Positions 15,101 through 22,356 of a stretch of DNA of 64,000 bases are shown one piece after another. Source of the DNA: Nocardioides sp. AX2bis. Lineage in GTDB: Bacteria > Actinomycetota > Actinomycetes > Propionibacteriales > Nocardioidaceae. Numbering within the stretch: position 1 is the stretch's first letter; each line of letters begins with the position of its first letter. Below the pieces are notes generated by a model. That model searched no databases, had not been told where the DNA came from, and saw only the letters and a program-made list of their open reading frames with translations. The stretch spans positions 514,154-578,153 of the forward strand of contig NZ_LR733215.1 in NCBI RefSeq assembly GCF_902506435.1, read 5' to 3'. The translations under genes were made by a program, and so were the position numbers.

Positions 15101-17549
15101 CGTGGTGCCTGCCCCAGGTGGCGCCGGTGGGGTCGGTCGTCTCGACCAGGCGTGAGAGCGCGTCGTGCAGGAAGCGCCAGGTCGCGCCGTCCGGCAGCAC
15201 CACGGTGGACAGGTTGCCCAGGTCGTCGTAGGAGCGTTCGGTGGCACGCCCGAGCGGGTCGACGAGGCGCTCGATCTGCCCGTGGTGGCCGCGCTCGACC
15301 TCGGACCGGGCGCCGGTGGCGTCGACCTGGGCGACGAGCCGTCCGGCGTCGTCGTGCTCGAAGCGTCGGACCGCACCGTCGGCGTCGCACCGTTCCTTCA
15401 GGAGCCCACGCTCGTCGTAGGTGTAACCGGTGCGATGGCCCAGCGGGTCGATGGCGGCGACGACGCGACCGGCACCGTCCCGCTCGAGGCGTGCCGTGCC
15501 GCCGTCGGCCGCGGTGATGGCCACGAGGTCGCCGTGGGCGTCGTGCGTGAAGGCGACCTCGACCCCGGTCGGGTCGACCAGGTGCGTCATCAGCCCCGCG
15601 CGCCACGTCATCCGGGTCTCCCCACCCTCGGCATCGACCAGGAGGGAGGGGGAACGGTCGTCGCCTTCGTAGTCGAGCCGGGTCGTGGCGTCGTCCGTCA
15701 CGACCGCGGTGACGCGGTCGTCGTCGTCGAAGGCCCAGCGCAGGTCGGCGCCGCTCGGCAGCACGCGACGGATGAGGCGACCCCGCTCGTCGTGCTCGGA
15801 AACCGTGGTCGAACCGTCCCTCTCCGTCACCAGGACCCGGTTGCCCCAGGCGTCGTAGGAGAACGACTGACGGTGCTCGTGCGCGTCGACAGCACCCACC
15901 AGTCGGCCGCGCCGGTCGGAGACCCAGGTGTTCGACCGTGTGCCGTCCTCGTCGGAGACCACCGTCACCCGCCCCGGGAGGTAGGCGTAGCGACTGGTGC
16001 GCCCGAAGGGCGAGCGCTGGCTCGCGACGCGGCCACGCGCGTCGTAGGTGTTGTCCACCTCGACGACGCCGGCCTCGCTGGTCACGGTAGCCACCCGGCC
16101 CTGGTCGTCCCACCCGTAGGAACGGGTGCCCAGGACGCCGGTGGCGGCGACGAGCCGCCGCTGGTCGTCGTAGGTGTACGACACGGTGCGCCCGTCGCTG
16201 GCGCGGGCCTCGACGATGCGGTCGCCGGACCAGACGAGGTCGACGGCACGCCCACGGTCGTGACGCAGCCGGACCAGGCGGGACTCGACGTGCTCCAGGT
16301 GGACGCGGGCTCCCGACGGGTGGCGCAGGCTACGCAGGGCGCCGTCACGGCCGAGCTCCCATCGCGTCCCGTCGTTGCTGCGGACCACGTAACCGTCGCC
16401 GTCTCGGTCCAGCCAGAGGCTCTCGCCGGTGGCGCGGTCCCAGGCGTCGCCGAGGCGGGGGAACAGGACCTCGCGTCCGTCCGGCAGCACGAGAGCGGCG
16501 GACTCGTCGTCGAAGCGGACGTGGCTCTCGGTCCACGAGGACCACCCGGGCCCGAAGGCTCCGGTCGTCGTGCCAAGAGCGTTGTAGGTGCGACGGAGCA
16601 CCAGGGTCGAGCAGCCGCCTGCGAAGGCGAGGTCGGTCTCGGTCTCGAGGAAGTTGCCGGTGGCGGTGTTGACCGGGTCGTCGGCGTAGCCCGACGTGGG
16701 TGCCTCGCCGATGATGCCGGGCGCGGGGATGGTCAAGTCCTGGCGCGTGGCGCTGACTCCGGCGGACCGGAGGGCCGCGCTCAGGGCGCTGTTGGACAGG
16801 GTGACGACGTCCCCCTCGCTGCCGGCGGCGGCGAAGGCCTGGGCGACGGCACTGGCCCAGTCGACGTCGTTGTCGTTCAGTTCCAGCCACGAGGAGAAGG
16901 CGTTGAGGACCTCGGTGGCCTCGAGCGAACCCCACTCGCACTTACCGACGAAGGCGTTGTAGTCGGAGCGGACCGTGTACAAGGAGGTCCGCTGGGCGAC
17001 GTTCCGGTCGCCGCTCTGGGCAGCGAACGAGTCGAGGTCGGCCGGTCGGGCCGAAGATGTCGTGCCGCCGGCTCCACCCCCGGTCCCTGGGGTGGGCGTC
17101 TGACGGCCGCCGGGCGGCGGCGTGCTGACGGGCCGGTGCAGCTCGGGCTCGGGGCCCGGGGGCGGAGGGTCCTCGCTGCCCGGGGTGATGGCGTCCCAGA
17201 CCTTCTCGGCGGCGTTGCGGTCCTTGCGCTCCTTGACCCAGGCCCGGGCCGCCTCACGGCGATCCTGCTCGGCCTGGGCCTTCTCCTTCAACGAGGCGGA
17301 GGCCAGGGCGATGTCCCTCAGCCGCTGCGCCAGCTCGTCGCCGTCTGACCGGGCCGTGCTGGCGTTGGTCTGGAACAGGACGGAGAAGAAGCCGCGGAAC
17401 TCGACCATGGCGTGCGTGACCCAGAACGCCCGTCCGCCGGCCTGGCTCTCGATCAGGGAGGCCGCCGCGTTGGCGCTGGCGGTCAGCGCGTCGGCCTCGG
17501 ACCAGCCGAACTTCACGTCGTCGTCGATACCGGAGAGCGGGTCGCCCAT
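12165..17549 (-). CDS. RHS/YD-repeat polymorphic toxin-like protein with WXG100-like N-terminus
   Basis: 1794 residues from ATG 17549, with an AGAGGAA site about 8 bases upstream. Residues 1-110 are a helical hairpin (FGWSEADALTASANAAASLI) of the kind that targets effectors to type VII secretion. A proline-rich linker follows, then a DUF6531-type segment at about 290 (NTATGNFLETETDLAF) and roughly 1100 residues of YD repeats (for example YTYDDQRRLVAATG). The RHS core closes at about 1496 with HALDPLGLSP. The remaining 285 residues are glycine/alanine-rich, with hydrophobic stretches and phrases such as WKQVAVSGLIGGATAG and GEVDFDKAAFKGAGAS. That is typical pretoxin linker; no nuclease, deaminase or ADP-ribosyltransferase motif is visible. 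Role in interbacterial competition is inferred. Confidence 0.85.
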   Translation of the reverse strand: MGDPLSGIDDDVKFGWSEADALTASANAAASLIESQAGGRAFWVTHAMVEFRGFFSVLFQTNASTARSDGDELAQRLRDIALASASLKEKAQAEQDRREAARAWVKERKDRNAAEKVWDAITPGSEDPPPPGPEPELHRPVSTPPPGGRQTPTPGTGGGAGGTTSSARPADLDSFAAQSGDRNVAQRTSLYTVRSDYNAFVGKCEWGSLEATEVLNAFSSWLELNDNDVDWASAVAQAFAAAGSEGDVVTLSNSALSAALRSAGVSATRQDLTIPAPGIIGEAPTSGYADDPVNTATGNFLETETDLAFAGGCSTLVLRRTYNALGTTTGAFGPGWSSWTESHVRFDDESAALVLPDGREVLFPRLGDAWDRATGESLWLDRDGDGYVVRSNDGTRWELGRDGALRSLRHPSGARVHLEHVESRLVRLRHDRGRAVDLVWSGDRIVEARASDGRTVSYTYDDQRRLVAATGVLGTRSYGWDDQGRVATVTSEAGVVEVDNTYDARGRVASQRSPFGRTSRYAYLPGRVTVVSDEDGTRSNTWVSDRRGRLVGAVDAHEHRQSFSYDAWGNRVLVTERDGSTTVSEHDERGRLIRRVLPSGADLRWAFDDDDRVTAVVTDDATTRLDYEGDDRSPSLLVDAEGGETRMTWRAGLMTHLVDPTGVEVAFTHDAHGDLVAITAADGGTARLERDGAGRVVAAIDPLGHRTGYTYDERGLLKERCDADGAVRRFEHDDAGRLVAQVDATGARSEVERGHHGQIERLVDPLGRATERSYDDLGNLSTVVLPDGATWRFLHDALSRLVETTDPTGATWGRHHDEVGMLTRVDDPTGVAQHAHLDRASGEVTAHDAGSTAGLRLDRLGRVESTTEPDGSTTLTRYDRCGRVVERVDQTGAVTRMVRDAGGRVVELVSASGGRRRFEHDRCGRLVAVVGEDGGRTVLERDLAGRVVVQVLADGTRIEVDYDAMGRVVRRRVPGHGTTRVERDAAGRVRSVHDPRFGRRTFVRDAADRVVEAVDARGGTTRYAHDDADRVVSAIDPLGGRSTYAYDEAGRLVERTDPLGRQVRFTYDAAGRPVERTDPTGGRVGWTYDAAGLPDSFQVGERTSSRTERDHRGRRTRIVEHGPGREHVHELAWDPRGLLVERSRDGLSVRWDRDAEGRVAAITAPDGSTTRYERDAAGRVVDVQHPVLGRVVLKRDPAGRVTSAEADGTSHRWERGAGGQVAAHETRHADGAVRRTEVVRDDDGRVVGIVRDGDRTRYEHDAAGQLVAAGDGAISRRWRYDAAGRLVTEDLANGGTVERVYDAAGQLVSSRTGGSVTAYTYDGAGRRLQRRTSDGSLDEYVWEAGGMASLTRTAADGTTERTSLRVDALGELAEVDGVPVFWDSARLAGGPVQVGAAVVVDAGPLTGVGGASPHGWSSPGWREARSGTDPWQPSSAAQVTHGVSVGAAGELVVAGLEWLGARVYDQDTRAFLTPDPVEPVAGAAWAGNPYSYAGNDPLHALDPLGLSPMTDADLAAWSEANKGWGEHVADWTADNWEYLAGGAMVLAGGVMIATGVGGPAGMALIAAGADTIIQKATTGEVNWKQVAVSGLIGGATAGFGTYVTAPMKAAVQTGAMSTTKALTINVAGNAAIGGVGNTASYLVSGEDVTWNGTTGAFLGGTLSGGANGLSGPLGDRAASWLGTTHRSGLSGVVAREAPSGLIDGAGGFAGSATQDLLTSGEVDFDKAAFKGAGASTAGGFGRAGSDLLPPDLSTGGRRALPTPGRPWLAGLGGEGADTPVTAMADRYADDRFEP

Positions 17550-17617
17550 GTCGTCGTTCCTCTGCTCGAGCGTTGGTGTCGTGCGGCGTCTTTCGCGCCG
17601 GGTGGTGCGGGCACGGC

Positions 17618-17651
17618 GGACCGCCACCGCTACGAGGGGCGGTGACGGTCC
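17618..17651 (-). other. intercistronic stem-loop between WXG100 and RHS genes
   Basis: The arms GGACCGCCACCGC (17618-17630) and GCGGTGACGGTCC (17639-17651) pair with one mismatch around an 8-base loop. There is no T-run after it on the reverse strand, so it is more likely a partial terminator or an mRNA-stabilising hairpin than a full terminator. Such a structure could keep WXG100 output high relative to the very long RHS gene downstream. Confidence 0.5.
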
Positions 17652-17682
17652 GATGCCGTGCCGTGCTGGGTGTCGCCGTCGG

Positions 17683-17967
17683 TCAGGAGCCGCCGCCGGC
17701 CGACATGATGTTGGCGCTGATCTTGTCGAGCTGCTGGCGCAGGTCGTCGAGCTCGACCTTGGCCTTGTCCAGCGCCGACTTGGCCTCGGGCCAGGTCGAG
17801 TTGCGGAACGTCTCGGCCAGCGGGCCGTCCCAGTTGTTGGGGTCGGAGAGCTCCTTGCCCTTGGCGTCGAGCTGGCTGATCTGGTCGGCCAGGCCGCCGT
17901 TGATGATGGAGGACATCTGCTGGATGGCCGCCTTGGCGGTTCCGGAGGAGAGGACGCGGTCGGACAC
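17683..17967 (-). CDS. WXG100-family protein, probable type VII secretion substrate or chaperone
   Basis: 94 residues from GTG 17967, preceded by an AGGCAGG site. The protein is all-helical in character and carries the hairpin turn NNWDGPLAE, a W-x-G motif, near the centre; the second helix is heptad-rich (ALDKAKVELDDLRQQLDKISANI). Length and layout match ESAT-6/WXG100 proteins, which dimerise and are exported by FtsK-type ATPases such as the one at 5587-10056. It is encoded 133 bp upstream of the RHS effector on the same strand, so it probably acts as the co-secreted partner of that effector. A far upstream start exists but would lack homology. Confidence 0.85.
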   Translation of the reverse strand: MSDRVLSSGTAKAAIQQMSSIINGGLADQISQLDAKGKELSDPNNWDGPLAETFRNSTWPEAKSALDKAKVELDDLRQQLDKISANIMSAGGGS

Positions 17968-18235
17968 GGGTGCCTGCCTTTCGCCGACCCCGTGGGCCGG
18001 TCGGGTGAGGACACGGACCCGGCTTCTCCGGATCCGTGGTGCTGCCTTGCGCGAGCAGGGTAAGCCAGGGAACGGGACTTCCGGCCCCCCTTCGGCGGGA
18101 CCGGTCCTACCCCGTCTGGACCAGGTGGGGCGTCCGGTGCCTCCAGGGGTGAGACGAGGGCTATCGACGGACGGCCGCCTCCGGCTCTCGCGGGATCCTG
18201 GACTCATGCCCGGGTGTGGGCACTGCGCGCCGCGG

Positions 18236-19111
18236 TCAGGCGCCGGCCTTGCGCAGCGCGACCGGGCGGCCCATCTGCTGCGGACGGTCCTCGCGCCACC
18301 AGGTCAGCGAGGGGTCCCGCTCGCCTCTCTCCACCCAGGTGCGTACGGCCCGCTCCGCGGCCGCCACGTCGGTGGTCCGGCCGGCCGGGTAGCGGGCACG
18401 GGCACCGGCGAACACGAGCGTGACCTCGTCGCCGGTGTCACCGTCGGCCGGGCCGGCGGGGTCGACCACCACGTGCCAGCGGGCCCTGTCGTCGGACTGC
18501 ATCACGACGAGGCCGTCGGCGGCGCTCCCCCCGACGAGCAGGATGCGTCGACCGTGCCAGATCGCGAGGTAGCTGCGGGCTGCGCCGTCCAGGGCGCGGA
18601 CGGCCCGGAGCATCGTGGTGGGCTCGGGCTCGACGGCCTCGTACTCGTGCGGCAGGTCGTCCCACTTCGCGAAGTCCCCGACGTCGCGGAAGTGCTGGGG
18701 GTCGCGGCCCGAGGGCGGGGCGCCGACCGCGGTGGCGTAACGCCAGCGGCGCTGGCGGAACCACTGCAGGTCGAGGACCAGCAGCATGCCCACGACGTAG
18801 CTGAAGAAGAACGCGACGGCGTAGGGAGCCAGGGCCTGGGTGGAGTAGGAGAACCCGGTGAAGAACATCAGGGCCAGGACGCCCGTCCTGGCCCGGGCCG
18901 GCAGCGGGTAGGTGAGCAGGGGGGCGAGCAGCGAGACCCCGGCCACGGTCGCGGTGACCCCGGCCGCCCCGTCCGCGACCGCCAGGGGGTGCCAGACCGC
19001 CAGCGCTAGGAACGCCGCCCACAGCGGCAGGTCCCGGGCCGGGGCCGGCCGCCGTAGGCGCCCCCCGGGTGGCACGTCGAAGCGGGTCACACCACGGTGC
19101 AGGTCGGCCAC
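18236..19111 (-). CDS. A-family membrane protein (copy A3), possible immunity protein
   Basis: 291 residues from GTG 19111, chosen because a TAGTCT hexamer lies 7 bases upstream (leaderless pattern) and because its beginning VADLHRGVTRFDVPPG resembles A4. Several hydrophobic segments fill the N-terminal 130 residues. The C-terminal domain contains RAVRALDGAARSYLAIWHGRRILLVGGSAADGLVVMQS and ends AVRTWVERGERDPSLTWW, the same layout as A1 and A4. It lies upstream of the WXG100 gene on the same strand. An immunity role for related toxins is plausible but rests on gene order and the Imm1-like C-terminal pattern only. Confidence 0.6.
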   Translation of the reverse strand: MADLHRGVTRFDVPPGGRLRRPAPARDLPLWAAFLALAVWHPLAVADGAAGVTATVAGVSLLAPLLTYPLPARARTGVLALMFFTGFSYSTQALAPYAVAFFFSYVVGMLLVLDLQWFRQRRWRYATAVGAPPSGRDPQHFRDVGDFAKWDDLPHEYEAVEPEPTTMLRAVRALDGAARSYLAIWHGRRILLVGGSAADGLVVMQSDDRARWHVVVDPAGPADGDTGDEVTLVFAGARARYPAGRTTDVAAAERAVRTWVERGERDPSLTWWREDRPQQMGRPVALRKAGA

Positions 19112-19374
19112 GACCGGGAGACTAGTGCCGGTCCCGTGGCGGGACACCCGGGTCGTGACCGCGACGACCCACCCCTAGGGCGTTCGCTCCCACCGCAGGG
19201 TGCGTCCACCGCGGCTGCGCCCGGCGAGGATGACCCAGGGGTCCCACGCCGGTGGATGCTCTCGCCGTCCACGGTGCGCTCGACGATCCGGGCCCGGTGG
19301 TCCCGCTCGCTCCGACAAGGCCACCGGGGAGGCGGCCGGCGCCCCGTCCCGTCGGGATCACGAGCCCGGAGGGG
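19112..19374 (-). other. intergenic stretch with a possible frameshifted gene remnant
   Basis: No intact gene is seen. On the reverse strand, one frame reads DHRARIVERTVDGESIH and a second frame continues WDPWVILAGRSRGGRTLRW up to a TAG at about 19176. Joined by a single frameshift these would make a plausible C-terminal protein fragment, which suggests the decayed end of another gene of this array. Identity is not recognised and the reading is tentative. Confidence 0.25.
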
Positions 19375-19866
19375 TCACGAGCGCGGAGGGTCGTCGTACA
19401 TCCCCGTCGGTGCTGTCGACGACGATCGAGGGGCGACACCGTCCTCCTCGGAGCGGCGGCCGGCCAGCACGCTGCGGACCAGCAGCACGGCGAGCAGGAG
19501 CGCGGCCAGGGCGGCCGCGATGGCGACTCCCAGCGGGCCCTGGTCGGGGTCACCCAGCTTGCCGCCGTACGGGGACCCAGGGTCGTACCGCACCTCGATC
19601 GTTTCGCTGCCGCCGTCGGCCGGGCAGGGACCCGGGGCGAGGCCGGTGGTCCGCCACTCCCGACCGTCGACCTCGTAGACGACGCTGGCGTCGCACCGCT
19701 CGGCGCCCGACGCGAGGTCGTCGGTCTCGCCCGAGACGATCTCACCGCTGGTCGCCGCGCTCAGCGCCCGTTCCTCCTCGGCCATGACGTAACCGGCCGT
19801 GGCGGCGATCAGCGCGAGGACCAGCAGGAACGCGAACAACCCGGGTGAGCCCGGCCCCCGCCTCAC
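19375..19866 (-). CDS. B-family DUF3592-like membrane protein (copy B3)
   Basis: 163 residues from GTG 19866. It shares the B-family plan: an N-terminal membrane segment (LFAFLLVLALIAATAGYVM), an exported domain with the motif TSGEIVSGET as in B1, cysteines in GAERCDAS and PGPCPADG, the closing IEVRYDPGSP, a second membrane segment and the tail GMYDDPPRS. It is clearly closer to B1 than to B2. The usual overlapping A partner on its 3' side is absent; only degenerate sequence follows, then A3. Function unknown. Confidence 0.65.
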   Translation of the reverse strand: MRRGPGSPGLFAFLLVLALIAATAGYVMAEEERALSAATSGEIVSGETDDLASGAERCDASVVYEVDGREWRTTGLAPGPCPADGGSETIEVRYDPGSPYGGKLGDPDQGPLGVAIAAALAALLLAVLLVRSVLAGRRSEEDGVAPRSSSTAPTGMYDDPPRS

Positions 19867-20090
19867 CGGGTCGTCCGGCCGGGGTGGGGTCCTCGGAACG
19901 GCTGGTCGCGGGCCACGGGCTGGACGCTAGCGGCCTCGGTAGGCATCGGCGGAGCGGCCCGTCGCGGCGGTGCCGACCGAGCCGAGGCCCCCGGCACTGA
20001 GGCCCCTTCGCCACGCAGGCGCCGGACTACCGGGGCGGTGCTGGCTGCGCCGATCTGCTCCAGGAGTGCGTGTCCCGGGTGGGCCGTCAC
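19863..20090 (-). pseudogene. short degenerate frame upstream of B3
   Basis: A 75-codon frame from GTG 20090 that overlaps the B3 start by 4 bp (GTGA). The translation (for example PVVRRLRGEGASVPGASARS) is low-complexity, rich in Pro, Arg and Ala, and matches nothing I recognise. Its position mirrors the overlapping A/B arrangement downstream of the RHS gene, so it may be the residue of a deleted gene. It may also be non-coding. The 310 bp between A4 and B3 hold nothing else I can support. Confidence 0.25.
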
Positions 20091-20176
20091 GCGAGGCGGT
20101 CCGGGTTGCCGGCGGAGGTCAGCGCGTCCGCACCGAGCGGGCCCTCCTCGACGACGATCAAGCGCCTGGAGCCGGG

Positions 20177-21088
20177 TCAGTCGGTGCGTCGCAGCTGGGC
20201 CGGCTGAGGGTGCGCGTCGCGCATGGTGAGCCGGTACCAGCTCAGTCCCCGGTCGCGGATGCCGTGCGTGATCCAGGTGCGTACCGCGGTCTCGGCCGCG
20301 GCGAGGCCGACGACCCGTGCCCGGTCGACCCGGTGGCCCGGGTAGCCGAGCTCGACCTGCTCCCCGGATGCTCCACGCGGCAGCGAGGCGGGGTCGACCA
20401 CGACGTGGAAGTCCCAGGCCGGCGACAGTCGGCTGTCGGTCTGCTGGACGACGTAACCCTCCTGGTCGCCGAGGACGTCCAGCCGACCAGCCCCGCGATA
20501 GACGCTGACGTAGACGTGGTGCACCGAGTCGAGGCGCCGCACGGCGTCGAGAACCACCTCGGGGTCCGGCTCAGCGGCCTCGTACTCGTGGCGGGCGTCC
20601 CGCCAGGTGGCGAGAGTGCCTACGTCGGTGCCCTTGCGTGGGTCGTGGTCGACCGGCGGGGCTCCGGCGGCCGTGGCCAGTCGTCGACGCCGGTCACGGC
20701 GCGAGAGCAGTGACACCAGGATGGTGAGACCGACCCAGAACCCCATGAACCATGACACCAGCTCGCCGCCCGCGCCCCCGTCGGGACCGCCGAGCACTGC
20801 CACGCCCGTCACCGCTCCGACGATGAGGACCGTGAGGCGCACCAGCCCCGGCACCGGGTAGCTGACGACGCAGAGCGCGGTCGCGAGAGCGAGGCAGCCG
20901 ACGGCCAGCACCAAGGAGGTGCCGAAGGCGACCGGGGCCAGGCCGAGGACCACGCCGACGCCGAGGCCGAGGAAGATCCCCCGCTCGCTGTACCTGTTCC
21001 AGGTGCTGACGCGGGCGATGTCGAAGGAGGTCACACCAGGGGGCAGGACCGCGGCGCGGGCTGGGTCGGGAACGGGTTCCTGGGTCAC
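20177..21088 (-). CDS. A-family membrane protein (copy A4), possible immunity protein
   Basis: 303 residues from GTG 21088. The beginning (LPPGVTSFDIARVSTWNRYSE) is shared in outline with A3. About four hydrophobic segments cover residues 35-135; the soluble C-terminal part contains DAVRRLDSVHHVYVSVYRGAGRLDVLGDQEGYVVQQ and ends AVRTWITHGIRDRGLSWYRL, the A-family signature. It is the most upstream member of the reverse-strand array that ends at A1. No enzymatic motif is visible. Whether it protects against a toxin that has since been lost cannot be told from this sequence. Confidence 0.6.
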   Translation of the reverse strand: MTQEPVPDPARAAVLPPGVTSFDIARVSTWNRYSERGIFLGLGVGVVLGLAPVAFGTSLVLAVGCLALATALCVVSYPVPGLVRLTVLIVGAVTGVAVLGGPDGGAGGELVSWFMGFWVGLTILVSLLSRRDRRRRLATAAGAPPVDHDPRKGTDVGTLATWRDARHEYEAAEPDPEVVLDAVRRLDSVHHVYVSVYRGAGRLDVLGDQEGYVVQQTDSRLSPAWDFHVVVDPASLPRGASGEQVELGYPGHRVDRARVVGLAAAETAVRTWITHGIRDRGLSWYRLTMRDAHPQPAQLRRTD

Positions 21089-21122
21089 GGCAGCAGTGTG
21101 CCGTGTCCGGCGCAGGCGAGCC

Positions 21123-22049
21123 TCAGCGCGGCGTGACCGGCTCGGCGATCGACCGGATCCGCGCGGTGGCCAGCTCGATCATCAGCTGCGCGGCTGGGCT
21201 GAGCACCGCGCCGGCGCGGTGCACGATGGCCAGCGTGTCGTACTGCCGGGGGCGCAGGCTGACGAAGCCGGCGTTGGGGGCCAGACGCGGGAGCAGCTGG
21301 TCCACCGCCCCGCGCGGGATGATGGTGTCGGCCAGGCCGCGCCCGGCGAGCTCGACGGCGGTCTCGACGTCCTCGACCTCGATCCGGGTCGTGGGGTTGC
21401 GGCCGGTCTCGTGGAGCATCTGGCGGAGCACGATCCGGGTCGAGTCCTCCGCGCGCCAGGTCGTCTCCGGCATCACCAGGGAGGCGCGCGCCAGGCGCTG
21501 GGCGGTGACCGGGCTGGTGAGCCGCTCGGGGTCGGCGCTGACGTAGACCAGCTCGTCGCGCGCGACCGGGGTGACCGTCATGCCCTCGCCGGTGAGTCCG
21601 GGCACCGCGATCATCGCGGCCTCGATCCGACCCCGGCGCAGGTCCTCGAAGACGTCGGAGGAGTTCTGCCCCACCAGCTCGACGCGCACCCCCGGGTGCC
21701 GCTCGAGGACGTCGGCGACCAGGTCGGCCCCGGCGTAGAGGCGGGCGGTGCCGAACATCCCGAACCGGATGGTGCCGGTCTGCAGGGTGCGGGCGCGCTG
21801 GACCGCGCGTCGGGCCTCCTCGACGGCGGCCAGCACCTGCTCGGCGTGGGGGCGCAGCGTGTCCGCCACCGTGGTCGCCACCACGCCCCGCCCGACCCGG
21901 CGGAACAGCTGGACCCCGAGGGTCTTCTCCAGTGCTCTGACCTGCTCGGACACCGACGGCTGGGCGTAGCCGAGCTCGTCCGCGGCGGCGGTCAGGGAGC
22001 CGTGCTCGTAGGTGGCGAGGAAGCAGGTGAGCTGATGCAGGGAGAGCAC
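21123..22049 (-). CDS. LysR-family transcriptional regulator
   Basis: 308 residues from GTG 22049. The start was chosen because a TATGAT hexamer lies exactly 6 bases upstream, giving a leaderless mRNA that begins VLSLHQLTCFLATYEHGSLT. The N-terminal winged helix-turn-helix is clear (LTAAADELGYAQPSVSEQVRALEKTLGVQLFRRVGRGV), followed by a type 2 periplasmic-binding-like effector domain from about residue 90. LysR proteins usually bind near the promoter of a divergent target. The divergent neighbour is the zinc-ribbon peptide gene at 22163, about 110 bp away. The inducer cannot be predicted. Confidence 0.9.
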   Translation of the reverse strand: MLSLHQLTCFLATYEHGSLTAAADELGYAQPSVSEQVRALEKTLGVQLFRRVGRGVVATTVADTLRPHAEQVLAAVEEARRAVQRARTLQTGTIRFGMFGTARLYAGADLVADVLERHPGVRVELVGQNSSDVFEDLRRGRIEAAMIAVPGLTGEGMTVTPVARDELVYVSADPERLTSPVTAQRLARASLVMPETTWRAEDSTRIVLRQMLHETGRNPTTRIEVEDVETAVELAGRGLADTIIPRGAVDQLLPRLAPNAGFVSLRPRQYDTLAIVHRAGAVLSPAAQLMIELATARIRSIAEPVTPR

Positions 22050-22162
22050 TCTCACATCATAGGAGATTCCTGGGGCTCCTCAAGGAAAGCAAGGCTGGTC
22101 CTGGAGGTTGAAGACGGTCACACTGGGGGAGTCCCCGATCCACCACCGAGGAGGTCCTCACC

Positions 22163-22339
22163 GTGTTCACCCGCCGTTGCACCACCTGCGAGCGCCGTCA
22201 GCTCGTCTTCCCCAGCCAGCTCGCCGGCATCACGACCACCGCCCACGGCGTCGAGGTCTCCTACCGCTGCTGGTGCGGCGACGTGCAGTCCTTCGAGACC
22301 GCGCACGTCGACCAGGTCATGCCCCGCATCGCGGCCTGA
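22163..22339 (+). CDS. small zinc-ribbon-like protein
   Basis: 58 residues from GTG 22163, with a GAGGAGG ribosome-binding site 8 bases upstream. The sequence starts VFTRRCTTCERRQLVFPSQ and contains two cysteine pairs, CTTC and CWC, spaced like the knuckles of a zinc ribbon, with histidines at AHG and AHV. It is too short for a catalytic protein and could be a metal-binding adaptor or nucleic-acid-binding peptide. It lies divergently from the LysR gene and is convergent with the MOSC gene. The function is not known. Confidence 0.7.
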   Translation: MFTRRCTTCERRQLVFPSQLAGITTTAHGVEVSYRCWCGDVQSFETAHVDQVMPRIAA

Positions 22340-22356
22340 CCCACCTGCGGCTGCCC

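Noticed and set aside
15165..17348. A 727-residue open frame on the forward strand inside the RHS gene
   Set aside because: Its composition is that of an antisense shadow and no motif is recognisable, while the reverse frame has regular YD repeats.
12165..18014. A single 1949-residue RHS protein starting upstream at 18014
   Set aside because: The extra N-terminal part overlaps the WXG100 gene in another frame and is Arg/Pro/Ser low-complexity; ATG 17549 has a ribosome-binding site and starts the conserved helical domain.
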